IMG/VR virus record: IMGVR_UViG_3300028388_002747
Span: 1-64,000 of that record
Length of the DNA stretch: 64,000 bases
Origin: a virus
Strand: one strand, 5' to 3'
A program made the position numbers and the translations under genes. Of the stretch, positions 16,712 to 28,700 are shown piece by piece; position 1 is the stretch's first letter, and the number at the start of each line of letters is the position of its first letter. The notes under the pieces were generated by a model. It saw only the letters and a program-made list of their open reading frames with translations, was not told the origin of the DNA and ran no database searches.

Positions 16712-19700
16712 ATGATTGCTCAATTTTTAAAAGTAGGTGGTGTTTCAAATGAAGCAGACTTCTACAAAAAATATCCTACCAAAGCAAAGTTTATGGCTAA
16801 ATGTGGAAAGAAGATAAAAGCTTTCCCTGGTATCTCTGCATTACTTACAGGTGCTGGTGGGGCTGCTGCGGGCGGAGCTGCCACAGGAGCTGTTACTGGT
16901 GGTGCTGGGGCTGCTGGAGGTGGTTGGCTAAGTGGTTTACTAGGTGGTGGTAGTGGTAGTAGTGCTGCTGGGCAAGGTGGTGTTGGTGGAATGCTACAAG
17001 GTATAACTGGTGGTAACCCTATTGGTATGGCTATTGATATTTTTCAAGGGGCAAAAGCACAGAAAAATGCTGTAGCACAAGCAAGACAAACTGCTGATGT
17101 AATGGAGTTTATGCGTGATGCTAAATTTTCCAATGATAGAGATGAGCAAATTAATCTTCAAAGAAGTAGAATGGACAGCTATGTTCGTCCTGAAGATTAT
17201 GCAATTACAGGTGAAGAATTATTTCCTATGTATGGAGTAGGTACAAATGTTCTTGCTAAAGAGGGGAAGACTATGAAATATCAAAGTGGAGGAGACCCTA
17301 AAAAGAAACAAACTCCTCATTTAAAACATGAACCTTATACTCATGCTCAATATATAAATAAACCTATTCCTTTAGGTAGAATGTCTGGATTTCAAGGATC
17401 TCCTGCTACTGCTATGGTAGATACTACAGGATTAAGTAGAAATTATGATGGACAATCATATGTTCCTTATACTGTAAAATATAACTCAGGATTAGAATTA
17501 TTTGATAAAATGTCTCCAGAGATGAGAGCTCAAGCTTTTGATAAATTCTACCCTTTAAGAAAAAACCCTATGACAGGAGAAAGAATACTAGATGCTCCTG
17601 CAGATTTTGAAGAAAAGAGAATACAAAGAATAAAAGAAAATCTTCCTGATGAGCGAGGTATGAATACTCGTGCTCAAGACAACACTACTGTTAGGATGCC
17701 TAAATTAAAAGCTAATAATGGTCAATTTTTAGGTATGACAGGTGACCAATGGAAGGGGGCAGGTATGCAAGGATTGAACTCTGGTTTACAATTTGGTTTA
17801 CAAAAAATGGGAGTAGGGGATGATTTAGGCTCAATGGTAGGAGGTAAAATTGGTGGTGCTGCTGGAAGTTTATTAGGGCCTGTTGGTGGTATGATAGGTG
17901 GTGCTTTAGGTAGTACTGTTGGAGATTTAATTGATCGTTCTGATAGCAAAATAAAGAAAGCACAAGCTAGATCTAATAGAGCTATTGATCAAATGATAGG
18001 CCTTCAAATGGGTAAAAAAGTACATAGTAATTTCCAAGCTAACCTAAAAGATGGAGGTACTATGAAATATGGTATGGGGGGTCAAGTACAAACTTATGAA
18101 GATGGTGGTAGTTTAACTCCTATTTCATCTAACCCTTATGGTGGTGATATGCATATGATAAATGGCCCAAAGCATTCTCAAGGTGGAGTAGATATGAATG
18201 TTATGGGAACAGAGATAGAAGCAGAAGGTGGAGAACCTATCCAACAAACAAGTGAAGGTGATATGGCTATTATGGGTAATTTAGAAGTTCCTTCTCACCT
18301 CAAAAAGTCAGCTCAAGCTTTCACTGGAGAAACTTTCTCTGGTAAAAAATTTAAAAATGTAATGGCTAGTATAGGAAAAGCTGAAAATAAAGTACAATCT
18401 AAAATAGATTCAGATATTAATAAAGCTGAACAATACACTCCTGTAAATAAACTTGATAGAATTAGTTTAAACACTCTAAATATAAATTTAGAAAATAATG
18501 ATACAAAACTAAAAAAACTTCAAGTAGTTAAAGATGGTATGGTTACAGCTCAAGAAGGAATTAATGAACTTGAAGGTAATGATGCTGTAGCTAAGTATGG
18601 AGCTAGATTCCCAAGTAAAAATAGAAAGAAAAAGAAAAAGAAATACAATACTGGTGGAGATCCTCTGGAAGATCTATTTATGATAAAAATGTTACCAGAT
18701 GAAAATGTAAATACTACCACTACACAAACTACAGATCCAGTAAAAGCTACTTCTAAAAGTTATAAAGGTATTCAGCCTGGAAGAGGTAATAATATTTATG
18801 GTAATGCTACTGCAGATAATATGGAGCATTTAGAACTTATGGCTAGTCAACAAGATTGGTTTAAAGACCAAAGTACTGATTTTAGTAAACCTGAAAATCT
18901 TCTTAATTTCCAAAAACTTTATAATGAAAATAATCCTAAATCAAAAAGACTAAGAGAAGATGGGTTATTTGGTAATCAGATGGCTAGTGTTGTTTTTTCT
19001 GTTGATGCAACAGGCGAACCTGCTAGTATGGTTCAACCAAAAATTACAGGAGATGTTGCTACTCCTGATATAATTCCTTTAAATACAGAAGAAAAAGAAG
19101 AAGAAACTAACCCAAATAATTTGAACTGGTTATCTGGACTTAATCAATTGTTTAGAGGTAGTAATGCTGAACCATTTGATAACAGACAATTGTTACCTGA
19201 AGCCTGGGCTATGGCTAACAATAAGCTTGAACCGGTGCAGGCTCAAAAATATAATCCTAGATTAAGAGTTCCTTATGATATTTCTTTGCAGGATCAGTTA
19301 AACCAAAACACTGCTAAAGCTAGACAAGCTGAAAGAATGGTTGCACAAATGGGCCCACAAGGAGCAGGAGCTCTGGCAGCTTTAAAAGCAGAAGAGTATA
19401 TGGCAGATCAAAGAGTGTTAGGAGATCAGTTTAGACAAAATCAAGGATTTAAAGATCAGGTTTATAGTCAAAATCTACAAACTCTTAATGATGCTGATTT
19501 AAAAAACTTAGCTATTGCTGATAAGCAATATGAACGTCAAGAAATGGCTAAGGCTTTAACTAAAGCTACAGATCAAAAAGCTATTACAAGTATGGTCGAT
19601 AAAAGACTTAAACATAATCTTGAAAATCAAACATTACGTGTGTTTGAAAATATGTATGATTATAGGTTTGATAAAGCTGGTAGAGCTTGGTATATGGGTG

Positions 19701-19942
19701 AGCCTGCTGACTTTACTCAATGGACTAATATTGATCCAAGTCAAGAAACTGTTGACACAAAAACATATGATTATTTATATGATGCTCAAGGTAACCCTGT
19801 CCAAAAACGTGTTAAACAACAAGGAGTACCTACAAGAGAACTGAGAACTAGAAGAGGAAAAATACCACCATTAGCATATAATCCATTTAATGGAAATGCT
19901 AAAAATGGTATGCTAGTTAAAAAACTAAAAAAGTACAAATAA
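16712..19942 (+). CDS. Internal virion (cargo) protein with glycine zippers
   Basis: 1076 aa. Residues about 45-115 and 365-410 are Gly/Ala-rich with GxxxG spacing (glycine zippers, for example GGKIGGAAGSLLG), suited to membrane insertion. Residues about 470-520 show 'GGDMHMINGPKHSQGGVDM' and 'EIEAEGGEP', a pattern common in structural proteins of Bacteroidota phages. A Lys-rich patch lies near residue 635, and a stretch near 685-755 ends in 'LREDGLFGNQMAS', similar to peptidoglycan-binding 'DGxFG' repeats. The C-terminal quarter is helical and basic. It probably sits in the tail barrel or capsid and forms a channel during DNA ejection, as T7 inner proteins do; this role is inferred. Confidence 0.6.
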   Translation: MIAQFLKVGGVSNEADFYKKYPTKAKFMAKCGKKIKAFPGISALLTGAGGAAAGGAATGAVTGGAGAAGGGWLSGLLGGGSGSSAAGQGGVGGMLQGITGGNPIGMAIDIFQGAKAQKNAVAQARQTADVMEFMRDAKFSNDRDEQINLQRSRMDSYVRPEDYAITGEELFPMYGVGTNVLAKEGKTMKYQSGGDPKKKQTPHLKHEPYTHAQYINKPIPLGRMSGFQGSPATAMVDTTGLSRNYDGQSYVPYTVKYNSGLELFDKMSPEMRAQAFDKFYPLRKNPMTGERILDAPADFEEKRIQRIKENLPDERGMNTRAQDNTTVRMPKLKANNGQFLGMTGDQWKGAGMQGLNSGLQFGLQKMGVGDDLGSMVGGKIGGAAGSLLGPVGGMIGGALGSTVGDLIDRSDSKIKKAQARSNRAIDQMIGLQMGKKVHSNFQANLKDGGTMKYGMGGQVQTYEDGGSLTPISSNPYGGDMHMINGPKHSQGGVDMNVMGTEIEAEGGEPIQQTSEGDMAIMGNLEVPSHLKKSAQAFTGETFSGKKFKNVMASIGKAENKVQSKIDSDINKAEQYTPVNKLDRISLNTLNINLENNDTKLKKLQVVKDGMVTAQEGINELEGNDAVAKYGARFPSKNRKKKKKKYNTGGDPLEDLFMIKMLPDENVNTTTTQTTDPVKATSKSYKGIQPGRGNNIYGNATADNMEHLELMASQQDWFKDQSTDFSKPENLLNFQKLYNENNPKSKRLREDGLFGNQMASVVFSVDATGEPASMVQPKITGDVATPDIIPLNTEEKEEETNPNNLNWLSGLNQLFRGSNAEPFDNRQLLPEAWAMANNKLEPVQAQKYNPRLRVPYDISLQDQLNQNTAKARQAERMVAQMGPQGAGALAALKAEEYMADQRVLGDQFRQNQGFKDQVYSQNLQTLNDADLKNLAIADKQYERQEMAKALTKATDQKAITSMVDKRLKHNLENQTLRVFENMYDYRFDKAGRAWYMGEPADFTQWTNIDPSQETVDTKTYDYLYDAQGNPVQKRVKQQGVPTRELRTRRGKIPPLAYNPFNGNAKNGMLVKKLKKYK

Positions 19943-19945
19943 GAC

Positions 19946-22705
19946 ATGGCTGGGTTTAAAGATATAATTCCTGAATTTAATCCATATGTAGCTCAACAAC
20001 CTGTTGAGGCTATGGTGCAAGTAGGAATGATGAAACAAAAACAATACGATGCTAATCTTCAAAAGATTCAGCAAAGTATGTCTAATATAGCTGGGTTAGC
20101 TATTGCTAGAGATGTTGATAAACAATATCTAAATAATAAAATGAATGATATGAGCAGCCAGCTTAGTGTGTTTGCTGGTAGTGATTTGTCTAGTAATAGG
20201 CTTACAGGCCAACTTAAAGGTATGGTTGATAATATGGCTAATGATGAAATAGTTCGTAATGCTGTTGCATCTACACAACGTTATCAACAACAAATGGCTT
20301 TTATAGATAAGGAAAGACAAGATGGAAATCTTACTCCTGATAACTATTATCATTTTCAAAAACAAGCTAATGCTTGGTTTCAAGACCCTAATGAAGGAGC
20401 CTCTTTTAATGGCCAATATGTAAAACATTTTGATGTACTTGAATATACCAGGGAAGTATTTGATGACATAAAACCTGATGGAATGACATATGATGATGTT
20501 TTCTCTGGAGTAGATGAAAATGGTGTTCCTACTCTTACAGCAGCTATGAAACGTATGAAGAAGGAAGGTATTATGCCTGAAAAAGCTAAAGCTGTTGTTG
20601 ACCAAGTGTTTAATGATCCAAGAGTTAGAACACAGTTACAAATATCTGGAGAATATAATTATAGAGGTTTTACTCCACAAATGCTACAACAAAATATTTT
20701 AGATCAAAAAGATGCATCAGTAAAACTAATTGACAAACAACTAGAACAATTAAAAATTAAAAAAGCTGCAGGGGCTAATGTTCAAAAAGATATAGATGCT
20801 CTTACTACACAAAGAGAAACTGTAATATCAAGAGCTAATAATTTTGCACAACAAGCTTTAGATAATCCTGATTCTGTAAGAGGTAATTTATACACAGAAC
20901 AAACTAGATTGAATTATACTAGAATGTTTACAAATGTAAATACTTCTGAAACTTTACATGATAATCCTGTATGGAAAGGTAACTGGGAAATTCAAAAAGA
21001 AGCTAATAGAAATGCTAGGCATAATGAAGAAATGCGATTAAAGAAAAATGCATTAGCATGGGATCAAAGAATGGATTTAGCAAATCTTGATATTGATAGA
21101 ATGAAAATTGAAGCTGATAAAGCAAAAAGTGGTAGTGATGGTTTTGCTGGTTTAGCAGGTGATAAAGGAGTTCAATCACAAGAAAAAGGTAAATTTGATG
21201 TAGTAGCTTATCAAAGAAATATTTATAATAAAGCTCAACAACAGTATTCTAGTGCTACTAATAGAGTTTTGTATGAAGGCTTATTAAGACAAGATAACTA
21301 TAGTAATGTACAGGATTTATTAAATGCTAATCCTGAAATGACTGAAGACCAAGCTATTGCTAAAGTAATAGAACAAGAAGCTATAAAACAAGGTTACATA
21401 ACTACTCAACAAACACCAAATGGTGAAATTGAGGTTGCAGACATACAAAGGTTTACTACAGAAAAAATATCTGAAGTAGAATCAACTTTATCTTCTAATC
21501 CTAATCTTTCTGAACTAGAAACTCTTTATGATGATTATGATCAAAAGAAAAAGTATTTTCAGTCTGAAAAAGCAGAAATGGATGCTCAAACTAAATTATT
21601 TGAAGATGAACTTAAAGCAGTAGGAGTAGATGTACAAGAAGGAGAACTTTTTACTCATAATAATAAAGACTATTATTTTACTCCAGATGACTTAATTGAT
21701 TTTGCTATGTGGAGAGAAAACAGAGGATTATTAGTTCAATCTTGGTTTTCTGATGATGCAGAAGAAAAAATGAAGTTAGCAGATAAAGCTAAAGAACGTT
21801 TATTACAGAAATATCCTAAAGATGTAGTAGATAGAGTAGGGAATATGATGAAAGAAAAAACTGCTAATCGAACACCTAATTATGGTATTTTAGATGCTGA
21901 AGAAGGACTACAAACAAAACTATGGACTTTAGAAAAACAAATGCGTGATGCTGATTTTACTGATGCTATAACAAATAGAAAACAAAGAATCATCAATCGT
22001 TATGGTAAAGATCCTAATAAAACTTTTACAATTTTTTCTGAAGATAACAAATTTAATGAAGCTCAAAGAAGAAGACTACAACAAATATCAGCAGCTTATT
22101 ATGGTACAGAAGATGATCCATTAAATGATTCAGACTCATTTGAAGAATTTACATCATTATTAGCAGACCAGGATAATGCAGATAAACTTGATTTAGTGTT
22201 AGATATGGCTACAGGAATAGATGGAGAAAAAGTAGCATATGTTCGTAACATTAAAGGAGATAAAGGTATGTATTTAAAATGGGAAGATGCTTTAATGCTC
22301 AAACCAGATTTAAAAGATCAATTTGCTCCAGAGAAAGTAAATCAGATACAAACATTTATGAGAAGTAATAATGGTAGCACTTCGCAAGGAGACCCACAAG
22401 AAGTATCTACTTATAAAAATGGAGGAGGTTACTTTAATAACTTTAACTTCCCTGGAATGAGAGGATCTAAGTCTGTATTTGTACAAGGTAATTTAGTCCA
22501 AGATCGAGGTACTGGTAAAATAATTCCTTATCTTTACTATAATCAAGTAACACCAGGAGGTGAGTATCAAGGAGTTATTAAATTACAATCTGTAGATAAT
22601 ATAGGAACAGCTTTAAATTTATTTAATGATCCTTCAGTAATTAATCCTATTTCTGTATCACAGATGATGTTTGAAAGAGGATTAGGGCCACAAGAAGAAG
22701 AATAA
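19946..22705 (+). CDS. Helical cargo / internal virion protein
   Basis: 919 aa, starting 3 bases after the previous stop. The N-terminus (GFKDIIPEFNPYVAQQPVE) followed by long charged helices is typical of the second large cargo protein of crAss-like phages. It is almost entirely helical, with many Gln/Lys/Asp residues and predicted coiled coils at about residues 235-290 and 505-560. No signal peptide, membrane segment or catalytic motif is visible. Placed between a glycine-zipper protein and the polymerase-like giant, it likely packs with them in the tail or capsid and is ejected with DNA. Function is inferred from context. Confidence 0.6.
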   Translation: MAGFKDIIPEFNPYVAQQPVEAMVQVGMMKQKQYDANLQKIQQSMSNIAGLAIARDVDKQYLNNKMNDMSSQLSVFAGSDLSSNRLTGQLKGMVDNMANDEIVRNAVASTQRYQQQMAFIDKERQDGNLTPDNYYHFQKQANAWFQDPNEGASFNGQYVKHFDVLEYTREVFDDIKPDGMTYDDVFSGVDENGVPTLTAAMKRMKKEGIMPEKAKAVVDQVFNDPRVRTQLQISGEYNYRGFTPQMLQQNILDQKDASVKLIDKQLEQLKIKKAAGANVQKDIDALTTQRETVISRANNFAQQALDNPDSVRGNLYTEQTRLNYTRMFTNVNTSETLHDNPVWKGNWEIQKEANRNARHNEEMRLKKNALAWDQRMDLANLDIDRMKIEADKAKSGSDGFAGLAGDKGVQSQEKGKFDVVAYQRNIYNKAQQQYSSATNRVLYEGLLRQDNYSNVQDLLNANPEMTEDQAIAKVIEQEAIKQGYITTQQTPNGEIEVADIQRFTTEKISEVESTLSSNPNLSELETLYDDYDQKKKYFQSEKAEMDAQTKLFEDELKAVGVDVQEGELFTHNNKDYYFTPDDLIDFAMWRENRGLLVQSWFSDDAEEKMKLADKAKERLLQKYPKDVVDRVGNMMKEKTANRTPNYGILDAEEGLQTKLWTLEKQMRDADFTDAITNRKQRIINRYGKDPNKTFTIFSEDNKFNEAQRRRLQQISAAYYGTEDDPLNDSDSFEEFTSLLADQDNADKLDLVLDMATGIDGEKVAYVRNIKGDKGMYLKWEDALMLKPDLKDQFAPEKVNQIQTFMRSNNGSTSQGDPQEVSTYKNGGGYFNNFNFPGMRGSKSVFVQGNLVQDRGTGKIIPYLYYNQVTPGGEYQGVIKLQSVDNIGTALNLFNDPSVINPISVSQMMFERGLGPQEEE

Positions 22706-22711
22706 TATATT

Positions 22712-25700
22712 ATGGGTAAGCAACAAAATAAACCAGGTATTCCAGTAGTTAAACCTATTTCGGATGCAGCATATCAACCTACACCTGACTTAGCACAACC
22801 AAATTTTAATGTAGATGGTAGTCCAAGAAGTTTGGATGATTTGTGGAACGCAGGTATAGCTAGAAATAGAACTGACTATATAGAGCAACTACCTTTAAAA
22901 GATATGTATATAGGTGGAAGGTATAACAATACTATTCCAGGAACAGATTATGAGTCTACTCATGGTGCTCAACAGTCTGGTTTAGAACAAGCTTTTAATG
23001 GTGTTGTAAAAGGAGTTAATTTAGCAGGAACAACTGTTCTTGGTGGTTTCGGAACTTTATATGGTGTTGGTAAAGCTGTATTACCTGGAGGTAAGCTTTC
23101 TGATATATGGGATAATGAAATAATGCAGAGTTTAGATGAGTGGAATAAAAAAGTAGATGAAGAGTGGTTACCTAATTATTATTCTGCTAAAGAAACTAAT
23201 TCTAAATGGTATGAAACTGATAACTGGTTTACTACTAATTTTCTTTTTGATAAGTTAATTAAAAATAGTGGATTTGCTGTTGGTGCTATGATTAGTGGTA
23301 ACATAGCTAATGCTGGTTTAATGAGAACTGGTACAGCTATAGCTAGTCAAGCTAGTAAATTAGAAAAACTAGCAAAAGCTAAAAAAGGATTTGAATCTTT
23401 TACTCCTTTATTAAGAAACACTTCAAGAGCTTTTAGTCAAGGTAAAAATATTGAAGCAGCCACTATACTTGAAAAAGAAATAACAAGCATGGCTGATTTG
23501 TCTTTAAGAGCAAAATCTCTTTCAGAATTAGCTACACAAACAAATAAGTTTGTAAACCTATCTAATAACTTCCGTAGATCTGCTGTAGCTTTATATTCTT
23601 CTGCAGGAGAAGCAAACTTTGAAGCATTACAAAGTAGTAATGAATATAGAGAAAGTTTGATACAAGCTTATATTGATGCAAATGGAGTACACCCTACAGG
23701 AGAAGAATTAGCTGAAATAGATGGTAAAGTAAACAGATTAGGTGCAACAGCTTTTATAGGTAATATGGCTCTTTTAGGTGTTACAGAATGGTTTCAATTA
23801 CCATACTTAATGGGTAGTACATACAGAACTACTAAGTCTGCAGCAAACAGATTTGTAAGAGAAACTGGTGAAATCACATTTGATGAAGCAGGAAAAGCTA
23901 TGGCTAAGCCTAAAAATTGGGCAGAAAAAAGTTTTGGTAGACTTTATAAAGGCTCAAGATATATTATAGATCCAAAAGAAGCATTTCAAGAAATGGGTCA
24001 GTTTGCTTTACAAGTAGGTAGTGAAAACTATTATGATAAAGCCTATGAAACTGGAGAAGCTGATTGGTGGGTAGATGGTGTATTACATGGTTTCTTTGGA
24101 AGAGATAATGAAACAGGAGAAGGTGTTGGTGCTTTTGTATCTAAAGAAGGTATAGAAGGTGGTATTATGGGTATGCTTACCGGTGGATTTATGCAAGGTA
24201 GACAAAAATATGTTGCTGATCGTACTAAAGCTACAAATACACAAAACTTTATTGAAGAGTTAAATAACTCTCCTACATTTAAAGATGCTTACAAACAAAA
24301 ACTTAGAGATGCTAATAGAGGTATTGCTCTAGCAGAATTACAAGAAGAAGCTATTAAACAAGGGAATGAGCTTGAAGCTAAAGATATTAGACATGATATG
24401 ATGTTTAACTACATGTACAATAAAATTAAGTACGGTAGAAAAGATCTTATTGCTGCAGATTTTGATATGATGATTAGCAAAGGTTCTACTACAGATGGAT
24501 TAAATGAATTAAAAGAAGAAGGGTTTGCTAATATAGATGATACGATTACTACTTTTACAGAAAGAGCTAATCGTATGAAAGAGTTCATGAATAAGATTGA
24601 ACTTATGGCAGGTAATATAAATCAAGTTTATGCTGGTCAAGTAGTAACAGATTCAGAAGGAAATACTAAACCTGCTTATTCAGAAGCTGTTATAGAAAAG
24701 ATGACTTATGCTGCTTCTAAAATAGCTGATTATGATGTTCGTATTCCTCAATTAGAAGCTAATTTAGGCAATAAAAATATTGTAAATACACAGAACATAT
24801 TAGATAATCTTGATAATGCTAAAGCATTAGATGAAGCTCGTATAGAAGAAGAAATTAAGATTGAGTCTGCTTTAGAAAATAGACAGGTTAGAAAAGATGA
24901 AGCATTAAAACTTGCAAAAGAGTTGGATGATTATGTAGAATTACAAGAAAGAAAAAAGTATTTCTACAATGAATACAATGATATGATTAGCAACCCTGCT
25001 AAGTATGATGTTCCAGAAGCTGATATACAAGTACCAACAGAACAAACACCTATCACTGTAACAACTAAGAATGGTGATAGAGAAGTTATGCTTGGTAAAG
25101 AGTACAGATTAGGTACTGTTGTTAAATATGATAAAAATAATAAACAAGTATTTAGAGCTCCTACTCTTACAATTATAGAACAAAAAGAAGATGGTACATT
25201 AGTAGTACAAGATACTAAAGGTAAAGTAAGTGAAGTTACTCCAGAACAATTAGAAGATTATGATTTAATTGATCCAGAGAAAACAACTAAAACTGAAAAC
25301 TTTTTCTTGGCTCACTGGAATGATGTATTTATACATCAAGGTATCAAACATACTAAAGGTAAAAGAAAAGGCAAACCTATTGAAGGAAGATTACAACTTA
25401 CTAAAGATCACAAGGGTTTAAATTTTGTTTTTATAAATGATCAAGGAAAGAAAAAAGTTGTTCCATTAGAAAACTCTCACTTTATAGCAGACAAAGCTAA
25501 AGGGTTTACTATGCCTAGAGTTAGAAAAGTGGGGGAAGTAACTCCTGCACAACAAACAGCTACAAATGAATTGATTTCAGAATCAGGATTTACAGAAGAT
25601 GTAGCTCCTCATATTGATAAAAGAAATAAGATTTTAGATGAGTTATTTGATCAATTATCTGATAAACAAAAGAAAGCAGACAAACTTATTGCTGCTAAGA

Positions 25701-28700
25701 AAAAACAGATTGAAAAAAATCAAAAAGAACTCAATAAGCTAAAAGGAAAAATTAGAGAAGCTAAAGCAGATAAACGTGTTAAAGGTACGTTTCGTTTTAA
25801 AACTGAAGCTCGTAAAGCATTACAGAAAGCTATGCAGCTTTCTAATATGCAAAGACAACTTGAAAATGAAATTGAACAATTAGAAGATCAAATTTCTGAT
25901 ATAGATGTTGCTCAACAAACTATCTTAAACATAGTTGACAACTTAGAAAAGTATAGTGAAAAACCTACTGAGTTTTTAGAAGAATTACAGTTTGATCTTC
26001 TTAATATAGAAGAAGCAAAAGAAAAAACTGTAAAGCAAATAGATGCTATTAAAGATTTAATATCCAGTACAAAAGCTGCTATAAAATCTGCTGTAAAATA
26101 TTTAGAAAATCTGATTAATAAATTTGAAGCTAAGAATCCAGATATACCTCTTTTTATAGGTAAAAGATTTATGGATAATGCTGATAATCTATTACAAGGA
26201 GAAATACAAAATCTTTTAGATACTATTGAGTTGACAGAAGAACAAGTAATTGTTCCTGATGAAGCTAGAGTAGAGCAATTAGAAGAGCACTACGAAATGA
26301 TGATGGAAGATATGGTTGTTCTTGATAGACAGCATAAAGCAATGCAAGTTGTTATTGAAAAATTTGAAGAAGTAGCTGCTAATTGGAAATTACAAAAAGT
26401 AGAAGAAGCTGTTTTTGGTGATAATGAAGCTTTAGCTCAAGAGCTTATTGATACTCAAGAAGATAGTGGTACACCTATTTCTTCTGCTGAAGAAAATCAA
26501 AACTATGAACCAGAAGATAAAAAAGAACAATACAATGTAGTCTTGTCAACTAAACCATTCTCTGGAAGAATAAACCCTTTAACTGAAGAATGGGAAGAAC
26601 CTAGAGAACATCATAAACGTGCTAATAGATTTGGTTTTAGATTTGAAAGCTTAGATAACAAAGAGGACATTCAAGGAGTTGTTTTAAATCAAAAAACAGA
26701 AGCTGGTATTGCTGACGGTCTTATGGAACATTTAGCTGGTGATAGTGGTGTAGATCCTTCAGACACTTTAGCTTTTTTAATGGTTGTAAATACTCGCGAA
26801 GGTCTTAGACCTGTAGATGAGTTTGGTAACCCTATAATGGATGGTAAAGATGTTCTTAATAGAGCAGTGTATCAAGTGTTTCCAAAAGAAGATAAAGATG
26901 GTAAACTTACTGCATACTATAAAGGGAAAAAACAAAGTATGTTTAGAAACACTGCTGATAGTGTTGATGCTCTTACAGAAAAATATATAGCTTGGAGAGA
27001 AAAAGAAGTTAATAAAGAAGAAAGATCTCCGGCAGAAGCTGTTAAAGTAAGTTTTGGTGTTCCTACTTATGCTACATATTTAGATGAGAATGGAGAAGAG
27101 CAAAGAGATTATGCTGTAAGAACCAATGTAAAAGATGCAGGTTTAGCAGATGAAAATAGATTAGGAAATGAAGATGTGCTTTTGGTAGGTACAACCAACG
27201 ACACTATTACTCAAGGTACTACATCATTTACTAATGCATTAGGTAGAGTATTTTTAAGATCTGATAATGGTTTAACTAGACTAGATAATCGTAAACATAC
27301 TCCAGAAGAAGCTGAAGTTATTTTTGATGTACTATTTAGATTAGCTCAAATAGCTCAAGATAAAAAATCGTTAAAAGGAGAAGAAGTAACCAGGTTAACT
27401 AACTGGTTAAAGTCTGTAGTATATTGGGGCCATGTAAAAGATCAAGATGGTAAAGTTAAGAAAAAAGGATACAACAGTATTTGGTTTGATTGGGTAGTAA
27501 ATGATGCTACAAATAAAAAAGAACCTAGATTATTCTTTTCTAAAAGTGAACAAAGTGTAGCTTTAACTCCAACATCTTTGAATGGAAACAAAAACTCAAT
27601 ACTACATATTTTAGAACAAATGTATCTGAATGTAGATGCTAAAAGAGTTAATGAAGCTTCATTTAATGCTGCATATATTCAAATTACTGGTATAGATTCA
27701 AAAGGACAGCCTATTACAAAGAAATGGCCTAATTATCAGAGTTACTTATTATCAGATAAATCTCCTGATAGTAAAGGACAGTTAACACAAAATAGAACAA
27801 CTCCTGTTCCTCTAGCTACAAACCTTTCTCCTATTACACCTACTAGTCCTGTAAACAGAAATGGTATATATTTTACAAGAGTAGGAGGTATGGAAGAAAT
27901 GTATGTTGAACCAGAAAGTAAAGCTGCACCTCCTACTGCTACTCCAGAAGCAACAGAAACTGCAGAGAAAGAAGAAAAATCTGTAGAGGAAGTACTAGAA
28001 ACTACAGAATCTGAAAAACAAGGATATACATTAGATGGTGTAGAAAATAATTTATTCACTTTAAAGAATAAAGACACTGTATTTTTTAAAATGGATTTAG
28101 CAAAAGCTAAAGAAGTTTTTGAAGAACTTGGAGTTAATTTAAAAGATAGTATATCAAAAATAAAATTTGTTCAACAATTATTAGCTAGACAAATACTTGA
28201 TGTACAATTAACTACTGAAATTATAAAAGCAAGAGCAAAAGAAAAAAATATTCCTGAGTTACAAGCTGCAATTTCTATAGGAGTAGATATTTTTAATGAT
28301 CTCTCTATTAATTTCTCTGGAATAACTAATACCAAACCTGTAGAGTATGTTCCTAAAAAACCAAACATGGATGGCAAAGAAAGCAATGTTATTGATGTTG
28401 ATGGTTTAGGAAAAGTTGTATACACTTTTGATATGGCAAAAGCTCAGAAACTTCTTGAGGCAGATACTTTATCTGATCCTGATAAGAGAGCTGAGTTCAT
28501 ACTTAAATTATTTCAAGAAGGCATTTTAAATCCTACTGCTGATACAAAAGTTGTAACTAAAGTAGCTGAAAATACTGGTAAAACTCCATTACAAGTAGTA
28601 TTAAAAGCTGTTAAAACAATATTTAAACAAGTAGAGCCACATTTTGTTCTTGAAGAACGACCTACAGATGAAACTATTGAAGCTCCTAAAAAACCAGAAA

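Noticed and set aside
20129-20605. 158-aa antisense ORF inside the 919-aa cargo gene
   Set aside because: It lies wholly opposite a gene with good coding character, is Ile/Ser/His-biased like other antisense shadows here, and has no recognisable motif.
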